Source of the DNA: CAZHSN01 sp964535125
Lineage (GTDB): Bacteria; Armatimonadota; HRBIN16
Assembly (NCBI GenBank): GCA_964535125.1
Contig: CAZHSN010000086.1
Span: 1-15,608 of the forward strand
DNA: 15,608 bases
Direction of reading: 5' to 3'
The position numbers and the translations under genes are program-made. Positions 1-5,953 of the stretch are shown here, piece after piece. Every line of letters starts with the position of its first letter. Position 1 is the first letter of the stretch. Under the pieces are notes generated by a model, which searched no databases, was not told the origin of the DNA, and saw nothing but the letters and a program-made list of their open reading frames with translations.

Positions 1-1050
1 GTTGAACATGATGGCTGGACTGTGGAACAGCTGATCGCCCCGCTGGGTGTGGTCGGTTTCGTCTTTGAGGGCCGCCCAAACGTCTTCGCGGATGCGACCG
101 GTGTGCTGCGGGGGGGGAATACCTGCGTGCTGCGTATCGGCCGGGATGCATTGGGCACCGCTCAGGCGATCATGTCCCATGCGGTCAGCCCGGCTCTGGA
201 AGCTTCCGGACTGCCTGACGGAGCGGTGACACTGTTGAACAGCGCCTCCCATGCCGGCGGATGGGCCTTGTTCGCCAACCCCTTGCTCGCGCTGGCGGTT
301 GCCCGCGGATCGGGGAAGGCTGTCGCCCAGTTGGGTGCGATCGCCCGAACGGCAGGCATTCCGGTCAGCCTGCATGGTACAGGCGGCGCATGGATGGCGG
401 TCGCCCCATCCTGTCCGGAGGATCTGCTGCACCGTGCGATCTACCATTCCCTCGATCGGAAAGTCTGCAACACGCTCAATACGCTGTGTATCCCCCGTTC
501 GCGCGCATCCGAACTGGCGAGGATCGCTCTGGATGCGTTGACGGGCGCCGCACAAAGCCGCAACACCCATCCACGCCTGCATGTGATCACCGGCAGCGAG
601 TCCTGTCTGCCTGCAGGCTGGCTGGATGTAACAGTCGACATCCAGCGCGCCGACGGCGTACATCAGGAACCGAAAGCGGACATCGTGGACGCCTCTGCAC
701 TGGCCACAGAGTGGGAGTGGGAAGCCTCGCCGGAGATCAGTCTGGTGCTGGTCGACAGTCTGGATGAGGCGGCGGCGCTGTGCAACCGGTACAGCCCGCA
801 CTTCGTGGTCAGCTGCGTCGGCGCGTCACCCGAGGAAGAAGACCGTTTCTTCGCCGCTGTGGACGCACCATTCATGGGCAACGGTTTTACCCGTTGGGTG
901 GATGGGCAATACGCATTGAACCGGCCGGAATTGGGATTGAGCAACTGGGAACGCGGACGGCTGTTCGCCCGCGGTGCGATCCTCAGCGGAGACGGTGTCT
1001 ATACCGTCCGCACCCGTGTACGTCAGGCTAATCCCAACGTTCACCGGTAA
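1..1050 (+). CDS. ProA-like glutamate-5-semialdehyde dehydrogenase family protein, 5' end missing
   Basis: The frame is open from base 1, so the GTG at 22 is probably internal and the N-terminus lies outside the window. About 349 residues remain; E. coli ProA has 417, so roughly the first 100 are missing. The family NADPH-dependently reduces gamma-glutamyl phosphate to glutamate semialdehyde in proline synthesis. Seen: PLGVVGFVFEGRPNVFADA near the visible start matches the ProA motif PLGVVGxIYExRPNV. VCNTLNTLCI carries the probable catalytic cysteine at 466-468, as in the ProA CNxxETLL motif. The C-terminal LGLSNWERGRLFARGAI matches the ProA stretch around LHARGP. The protein is divergent: the Glu of the ETLL motif is Asn, and the HLCHVYVD region reads SLHGTGGAWMAVA. 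It may be a paralogue with another aldehyde substrate. It converges on the minus-strand operon with 15 bases between stop codons, and nothing ties it to that operon. Family assignment is firm; the exact substrate is not. Confidence 0.85.
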   Translation, partial: VEHDGWTVEQLIAPLGVVGFVFEGRPNVFADATGVLRGGNTCVLRIGRDALGTAQAIMSHAVSPALEASGLPDGAVTLLNSASHAGGWALFANPLLALAVARGSGKAVAQLGAIARTAGIPVSLHGTGGAWMAVAPSCPEDLLHRAIYHSLDRKVCNTLNTLCIPRSRASELARIALDALTGAAQSRNTHPRLHVITGSESCLPAGWLDVTVDIQRADGVHQEPKADIVDASALATEWEWEASPEISLVLVDSLDEAAALCNRYSPHFVVSCVGASPEEEDRFFAAVDAPFMGNGFTRWVDGQYALNRPELGLSNWERGRLFARGAILSGDGVYTVRTRVRQANPNVHR

Positions 1051-1078
1051 ACCACACGGCGACTACTAACGGGTGAAC
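1039..1078. terminator. Inverted repeat across the convergent gene ends, candidate bidirectional terminator
   Basis: GTTCACC at 1039-1045 is the exact reverse complement of GGTGAAC at 1072-1078. After one mismatch, two more pairs extend the stem (GT 1047-1048 with AC 1069-1070), leaving a loop of about 20 bases. The arms overlap the last codons of both converging genes, and the loop holds both stop codons. Convergent ends 15 bases apart need termination in both directions, and a hairpin here would suit. No T-run follows on either side, so this is not a textbook intrinsic terminator. The symmetry could also be chance, because both genes happen to end in similar codons. Confidence 0.35.
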
Positions 1079-1731
1079 AGACGCGCCTCAATCGCCCGGC
1101 AAAAGGCGTGATACAGGGGCAGATGCGCTTCCTGAACATCGGCAGTGCTTTCGCCGGGCGCACAGATCAACACATCGCAGTACTCGCGCATAGCGCCTCC
1201 CGAGGGACCGGTCATGCCGATCCGTGTGCAGCCCAGCGCCTGTGCGGTCACCAACGCCAGCAGCACATTGCGGGCATTACCGGATGTGCTGAGCCCCATG
1301 ACCACGTCGCCGGTGCGGGCCTGGGCCAACAGCGGCTGGGCGTACACCAGCGCCGGATCCATGTCGTTCAGCACCGCGGTGGCTACCGCCGTGTTGCCGG
1401 GAAGAGCCACGGCCGGCAACCCTTGCTGCAGCCCGGCGATCAACAGGTCGGCGTCGGGACTGCCGGTCTGCCGGAAGGCATCCGCCAAGGCTCCCGCTAC
1501 AGGACGTCGGCGCTCGAACCCTTTCTGCAGCTCACCGGCGATATGCATCGCATCCGCAGCGCTGCCGCCGTTTCCCATCAGCCAGAGCCGGCCGCCATCA
1601 CAAAATACGGCAACCGTCTGATCCACTGCCTGTTGAAGACACGGCATCAGGGGGGCCAAGTGTGGGTACCGTCTCTCAAACCGGTCGTACACAGCCGCGG
1701 CTGCGGATTTCTGATCAGTCCACTGTGTCAT
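1066..1731 (-). CDS. SIS-domain sugar-phosphate isomerase, GmhA-like (phosphoheptose isomerase family)
   Basis: A 221-residue single-domain SIS protein. GNGGSAADAMHIAGEL at residues 53-68 is the diagnostic phosphosugar-binding motif of sedoheptulose-7-phosphate isomerases (GmhA: GNGGSAADAQH). GLSTSGNARNVLLAL at about 146-160 is the second phosphate loop. QEAHLPLYH at 200-208 corresponds to the GmhA catalytic QExH region, so Glu67 and His203 are the likely catalytic pair. It is longer than typical GmhA (about 190-195) because of an insert of roughly 30 residues after the first motif. The ATG overlaps the stop of the ROK kinase as ATGA, so the two are translationally coupled, and it is the last gene of the operon. 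It ends in tandem TAG TAG stops. GmhA makes a heptose precursor for lipopolysaccharide, but this operon position suggests instead an aldose/ketose isomerisation after the kinase. The family is sure, the substrate is inferred. Confidence 0.85.
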   Translation of the reverse strand: MTQWTDQKSAAAAVYDRFERRYPHLAPLMPCLQQAVDQTVAVFCDGGRLWLMGNGGSAADAMHIAGELQKGFERRRPVAGALADAFRQTGSPDADLLIAGLQQGLPAVALPGNTAVATAVLNDMDPALVYAQPLLAQARTGDVVMGLSTSGNARNVLLALVTAQALGCTRIGMTGPSGGAMREYCDVLICAPGESTADVQEAHLPLYHAFCRAIEARLFTR

Positions 1732-2666
1732 CGCCTCAGCGCCTCCATAGCGGTTACCACTGCCGCATGGTCACCCAGTGCATCGCCTAGTTCGGCAGGC
1801 TTCACGCGGCACACAGAGACTGCAGCCGGCAACGCCTCGGCGTCGATGACCGGTGCGGCATGCGGCCAGATCAGGTCATACGCGCGCGCAAACACGCTGC
1901 CAATCACAATCACCTCAGGGTTTAACGTATCCAGCAGCATCGCCAGTCCCTGCCCCAGATAGCGCCCACACTGTTCGAACACCGCCTGCGCGGTCGGATC
2001 GCCGGCGCGCGCCCTCTCCGCCAGGCTTCTGGCGGTGATCTCACCGGTGAACTCCGGTTGCAGCATCGCGGCGGCTCGCGCCAATCCGCCGCCGCTGCAG
2101 AACCCTTCAAAGGAACCGCGCTTGCCGTATCCTTCCGGACCATCGGCTGCCAGGCGGACATGCCCTACCTCGCCGGCCAGACCACAGGCGCCTTCGTACA
2201 ATCGGCCGTTCAGAACTAGACCTGCGCCCAGACCGGTGCCGAAGGTCAGAAACACCAGATGCCGCGTTCCCTTTCCCGCGCCCCAACGCCATTCCGCCAA
2301 CGCACAGGCGTTCGCGTCGTTCAGCAGCTTCCAGGGGCAGTCATACCGGTTGCCCAGATACTCACCGATGGGTACCTGATCCCAGCCAGGCAGGTTGGGC
2401 GGTCCCAACAGCACGCCTGCCCCCGCGTCCAGAGGCCCTCCGCAGCTGATCCCCACGGAACTGACATGGGCCGCCTCCAATCCGCACTGCGCCAACGCCT
2501 GATCAGCCAGCATGGTGAGTTCAGACAGCGCCTTCTCCCAGCCTTGCTCAGGACATGTCGCCATCTCGAGACGCGCCAGCATGTCAGGCTGCCCGCGGAT
2601 CGGTCGTGCGACCACTACCGCCGACTTCGTGCCGCCGATATCGAACCCCAGATAGATATCAACCAA
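1728..2666 (-). CDS. ROK-family sugar kinase (glucokinase-like) lacking the zinc-binding cysteines
   Basis: A 312-residue protein that should phosphorylate a free hexose or amino sugar with ATP in the cytoplasm. Seen: FDIGGTKSAVVVA at 8-20 (phosphate-1 loop), NDANACALAEW at 116-126 with Asp117 as the likely catalytic base, FGTGLGAGLVLNG at 142-154 (phosphate-2 loop), and GEVGH at 165-169. No N-terminal winged helix is present, so it is a kinase and not a ROK repressor. In the usual zinc motif CxCGxxGCxE all three cysteines are replaced (Glu178, Tyr180, Ser185), while Gly181, Gly184 and Glu187 stay; the segment reads GYGKRGSFEGFCSGGG. This looks like a natural subfamily, since the surrounding residues are intact. 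The start is a TTG at 2666, eight bases after GGAG; it overlaps the end of the GH2 gene by 8 bases, and the protein then begins one short strand before the GGTK loop. It probably acts on the sugar released by the neighbouring glycosidases. Confidence 0.9.
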   Translation of the reverse strand: MVDIYLGFDIGGTKSAVVVARPIRGQPDMLARLEMATCPEQGWEKALSELTMLADQALAQCGLEAAHVSSVGISCGGPLDAGAGVLLGPPNLPGWDQVPIGEYLGNRYDCPWKLLNDANACALAEWRWGAGKGTRHLVFLTFGTGLGAGLVLNGRLYEGACGLAGEVGHVRLAADGPEGYGKRGSFEGFCSGGGLARAAAMLQPEFTGEITARSLAERARAGDPTAQAVFEQCGRYLGQGLAMLLDTLNPEVIVIGSVFARAYDLIWPHAAPVIDAEALPAAVSVCRVKPAELGDALGDHAAVVTAMEALRR

Positions 2667-4971
2667 TACCGGTTCTCCAGACCTCCTCGCATCGTGTCAC
2701 CATTTCACGATACCACGTCAGCTCTACAGGACGCGGAGCCCACAGGTGGTGGCTTTCACCGCGCAGATCGCCTGCTTGCCAGACCATGGAGAGGAACGCC
2801 GGTTGCCGGTCGGCCGGCAATACTCCGATCGGTGTTGCCGCACTCGGCTCCGCAACGGCAGTCCCGGCCATCAGTTCCCCTTGTGTTTGGCAATCGGCAA
2901 TCCGATAACTCACCACCGCCGGTTGACGTAACAGCGAACTGATGACGAGTCGCAGATCGCCTGACGGCGTCTCTTGAGCCATGAGACAGATGGCCGTCTG
3001 TACGCGGCGGATCGCATGATACGCGCGTTTGGGTATGAAGTAATAGTCGACCACCGCGTCCGAGAACTGCGGCCAGCCATCCAGCAGGTTCCACCAGAGG
3101 ATGCCGGTGCGGTGCGGCTGTCCCAGTCGGAACAGCTCAATCCAGAATTTATACGCCTCCGCCTGCACGCACTGACTGGCATACACATAGTCGGACAGGT
3201 TATCCGGAACCGAGTCAAACAAGACTCGGATCTGACGCGCCATCAGACCGACGCGATAGTCGTAGCAATCGATACCCGGCACAGGGGATGTACTATGCAG
3301 TGTCCATTCCGGATTGTTGTCCGGCGGCCACACATGCTCGGGCGTAATGAAGCGCCGAATGCTGGCTTCGTCCGGACAGCCATGATAGCCAATTTCGCCG
3401 GCAAAGTGGCAAACCGACTGCGTGTAGAAAGGCCCCATATAGTCGGCGCGATCCCACAGATGGTTTTCGGGCAACAGGTTGTGCGTATCGCCTGCCAGCG
3501 CTTCCGGTGAGAACCACGGAGAACTGGGAAGGTAGGCCGCCCGCGGCGCCTCTTCACGCAGCACCTCGGGCAGAATGCGCCGGGTCAACACATTGTCGCC
3601 TGGGTTCAAACCTTCGTAGATCCAGTTGTAGTCACACTCATTGTCACCCGACCACACCGCTACACAGGCATGTGAGCGCAGGCGACGGATGACACTCCGT
3701 GCCTCAACACGCAAGCGTTCCTGAAAAGCCTGATCTTGGGGATACAGAGCACAAGCCATCGCAAAGTCTTGCCAGACCAATAGCCCGCGGCGGTCACAGC
3801 CATCGTAGAAGGCATCGGATTCGTACACATTGCCGCCCCAGCAGCGCAGCATGTTGCATCCGAGTTCTTGAGCCATGTCCAGCGCTTTTTCCAAGCGTTC
3901 GACATCACGGCTGTGAAAGGCATCCAGCGGCACCCAGTTCGATCCCATCACGAACAGCGGCTCACCGTTCACGATAAACTGGAAGCGTCCCGAGCCGGAG
4001 GCATCGGTCACCGGCGTATGATCCAGATGGACGGTACGCACGCCGAAAGTCAGTTCCACTCGGTCAAGCTCGGTGTCTTGATACAGCCAGGACACCACCA
4101 CTTCATAAAGATAAGGCTCTCCGCGCCCGTTCGGCTGCCACACCAGCGGCCTGTCGATACGGAATGAATGCCGGCCTTGATCGAACAGCACCGGATATTC
4201 GGTTTCGAATGTGGCGTCGCCACAGCGTCCAATAACCCGGATACGTGTATGCGGATGACGGCCTGGCGCGCCCTTTACCCAATGATGTACACAGACATCG
4301 GCCCAACTTGCTTCCGGCGCCAGCGCACGTGTCTCCAGCCATACATCCTCGATGCGTTCGGATGCCTGGTCAACCAGGCGGACAGGACGCCACAAGCCAG
4401 CCGATACGGCACGCGGCATGATGTCCCACCCGTACATGTGCGGCGCTTTACGTATATAGAGACTTTCCCGATTGCTGGGCAGCGCATTTAGCACCGGCGG
4501 ATACGCATACCGCTGCGCGTGGGTTATGGCTGAATCGATCCGCACCACCAGTTCATTGCGCGTGCGCAACAGAGGCTCCACAGGGAACGGATGCGGTATC
4601 AGCATATTGTCGGTACATCCCACCAGCTTGCCGTTCAGAAAGATCGAGGCGATGCAATCGATCCCCTCGAAGACGAGCCAACGGTCATGTGAACCGCCCA
4701 CAGACGTGTCAAATGTGCAGTGGTAATACCAGGTGGCAAACTCCCAATCACGCAAGGCTGCGATGTTCATGCCGACATACGGGTCATCCATGTGGCCGGC
4801 GCGCACCAGGTCCAGTTCCACGTTTCCGGGAACCGAAGCCGGTATGCAGGGCAAGCCAGCCTCAATCAACGACTCCCGATCGGTGGCGTCCGGCGCTGTG
4901 GTCCCGTCTTTGCACCAGTACAGCGTCCATTGGGTCAGTGTGCGTTCGGATTGCTTCGGCCGACGAATCAT
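2659..4971 (-). CDS. Glycoside hydrolase family 2, beta-mannosidase-like
   Basis: A 770-residue enzyme with the GH2 domain order: a jelly-roll sugar-binding domain (about 10-200, with the PGNVELDLVRAGHMDDPYVG and FEGIDCIASIFLNGKLVG motifs), an Ig-like domain (about 205-315), a TIM barrel (about 335-650) and a short C-terminal beta-domain. Catalytic motifs are visible. CNMLRCWGGNVYESDAFYD at 372-390 is typical of beta-mannosidases. WSGDNECD at 440-447 gives Glu445 as acid/base; most beta-mannosidases read GNNE here. FAGEIGYHGCPD at 523-534 gives Glu526 as nucleophile. LWWNLLDGWPQFSDAVVDYY at 625-644 matches the family's substrate-loop region. No signal peptide is visible, so it should act in the cytoplasm on imported oligosaccharides. 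The ATG overlaps the preceding UroD-family stop as ATGA, with AGGAG eight bases upstream. GH2 also includes glucosidase, glucosaminidase and galactosidase activities, so mannose specificity is likely but unproven. Confidence 0.9.
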   Translation of the reverse strand: MIRRPKQSERTLTQWTLYWCKDGTTAPDATDRESLIEAGLPCIPASVPGNVELDLVRAGHMDDPYVGMNIAALRDWEFATWYYHCTFDTSVGGSHDRWLVFEGIDCIASIFLNGKLVGCTDNMLIPHPFPVEPLLRTRNELVVRIDSAITHAQRYAYPPVLNALPSNRESLYIRKAPHMYGWDIMPRAVSAGLWRPVRLVDQASERIEDVWLETRALAPEASWADVCVHHWVKGAPGRHPHTRIRVIGRCGDATFETEYPVLFDQGRHSFRIDRPLVWQPNGRGEPYLYEVVVSWLYQDTELDRVELTFGVRTVHLDHTPVTDASGSGRFQFIVNGEPLFVMGSNWVPLDAFHSRDVERLEKALDMAQELGCNMLRCWGGNVYESDAFYDGCDRRGLLVWQDFAMACALYPQDQAFQERLRVEARSVIRRLRSHACVAVWSGDNECDYNWIYEGLNPGDNVLTRRILPEVLREEAPRAAYLPSSPWFSPEALAGDTHNLLPENHLWDRADYMGPFYTQSVCHFAGEIGYHGCPDEASIRRFITPEHVWPPDNNPEWTLHSTSPVPGIDCYDYRVGLMARQIRVLFDSVPDNLSDYVYASQCVQAEAYKFWIELFRLGQPHRTGILWWNLLDGWPQFSDAVVDYYFIPKRAYHAIRRVQTAICLMAQETPSGDLRLVISSLLRQPAVVSYRIADCQTQGELMAGTAVAEPSAATPIGVLPADRQPAFLSMVWQAGDLRGESHHLWAPRPVELTWYREMVTRCEEVWRTGIG
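2675..2678 (-). promoter_or_regulatory. Ribosome binding site supporting the TTG start of the ROK kinase
   Basis: On the minus strand GGAG lies eight bases before TTG at 2666-2664. A stronger AGGAGG at 2687-2682 is 15 bases away, which is too far on its own. No in-frame ATG or GTG sits between these sites and the conserved FDIGGTK loop, so TTG is the best-supported start. Confidence 0.6.
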
Positions 4972-5933
4972 GATGCAGACTCCTGATATGGCAGTGCTTC
5001 AAAGGCGGATCGGATCCACTGGTATCGTTCCTCGGTCATGCCCAGACATGCGTAATCCTCGATGTATGCGATCAGGCCGCCGTTGTAAGCTCCCAGCATC
5101 CGCTGCAGATAACGTGCGTATTCCCGGATTTCAGACTCGCTGCCGTTCAACGCGCGCGTTTGGTGGTCCACCGAACAGGCGAAACAGACCGCCCCGCCCA
5201 GTTCCCGCTGCAGCCAATCCACACCCAGCGTGTCCGGCTGGAGCAGTTCCAGCACATCCGCACCGATCTCTGCCAGATCCGGCAGGATGTCACGCACCTG
5301 ACCGCAGGTGTGAAACCAAACGCACTTACCGGCTTCATGCACGATGGTAAACTGCTCAGCGTACCGCGGTTTGAACTCCCTGCGCCACATAGAGGGTGAG
5401 ACGATCAACCCCTGCTGCGTACCCCAGTCATCCCCGAACACCACACAGTCGACATCATGCGCCACCGCCCGTTCAATGATGCGGTTTTCGAAAGTGAACA
5501 CGGCATCCAGTGCGCGCCGGGCCTGATCGGGAGCGGCATAGAGATCCTCCAGGAAGGCCTCGAACCCGCGCAGAAACGCCGCCTGGTTGAAGCCAGAGAT
5601 CCCCACCGCAAAACGCCGGAACCGGTCTGACTCGGCAGTTATGAATGCCGGCAGATGATCCAGCCGACCCGGAGCGTCGGGATCCGGCGCCGTCCAATCC
5701 CCATCCGGATCCGCCAACGGAGGGTGTTCCGGCTGCCCCATGGTATCGTCCAGTCGCTTCCAAAGGTATCCCCATTCGGTCGCCTCCGGACAAGAGGGGC
5801 TCCAACCGGTGGGTGCGGCATAGCCTGTCGTCGCCGTGTCGGAACGATCCAGATCGCGGTTGTGGTAGTGCACCGGTACCCGGTCTGGCCCCTCTCTGCG
5901 GATTGCCTTCCATACGCGTTCTCTACGGGTCAT
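4968..5933 (-). CDS. UroD-family protein with HxC...C motif, cobamide methyltransferase-like
   Basis: A 321-residue TIM-barrel protein of the uroporphyrinogen decarboxylase superfamily. The N-terminus TRRERVWKAIRREGPDRVPV is typical of the MtaA/CmuA-type branch. FGDDWGTQQGLIVSPSMWRREFKP at about 166-189 and WFHTCGQVRDILPDLAEIGA at 206-225 are hallmark segments (the two contain 24 and 20 residues). His208, Cys210 and Cys296 form an H-x-C-(85)-C pattern like the zinc site of methylcobamide:coenzyme M methyltransferases, where zinc activates a thiol. The FARQAGRY segment of true HemE is missing, so this is not a haem enzyme. It lies 20 bases after the glycyl radical enzyme, with GGAG eight bases before the ATG, and is ATGA-coupled to the GH2 gene. 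No corrinoid-binding protein or partner methyltransferase is in the window. Inferred: methyl transfer or demethylation connected with the glycan. An unrelated decarboxylase or lyase role is also possible. Confidence 0.82.
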   Translation of the reverse strand: MTRRERVWKAIRREGPDRVPVHYHNRDLDRSDTATTGYAAPTGWSPSCPEATEWGYLWKRLDDTMGQPEHPPLADPDGDWTAPDPDAPGRLDHLPAFITAESDRFRRFAVGISGFNQAAFLRGFEAFLEDLYAAPDQARRALDAVFTFENRIIERAVAHDVDCVVFGDDWGTQQGLIVSPSMWRREFKPRYAEQFTIVHEAGKCVWFHTCGQVRDILPDLAEIGADVLELLQPDTLGVDWLQRELGGAVCFACSVDHQTRALNGSESEIREYARYLQRMLGAYNGGLIAYIEDYACLGMTEERYQWIRSAFEALPYQESAS

Positions 5934-5953
5934 TCGTATAGCTCCATGTACTC

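Noticed and set aside
1108..1962. Plus-strand open frame of 284 codons across the SIS and ROK genes
   Set aside because: Antisense to two motif-bearing genes and crosses their junction; it reads as a shadow frame.
4968..5933. Calling either UroD-family gene a true haem-pathway hemE
   Set aside because: Both this gene and the one at 13645-14694 lack the N-terminal FARQAGRY substrate-binding segment, and both lie in a sugar-catabolic operon.
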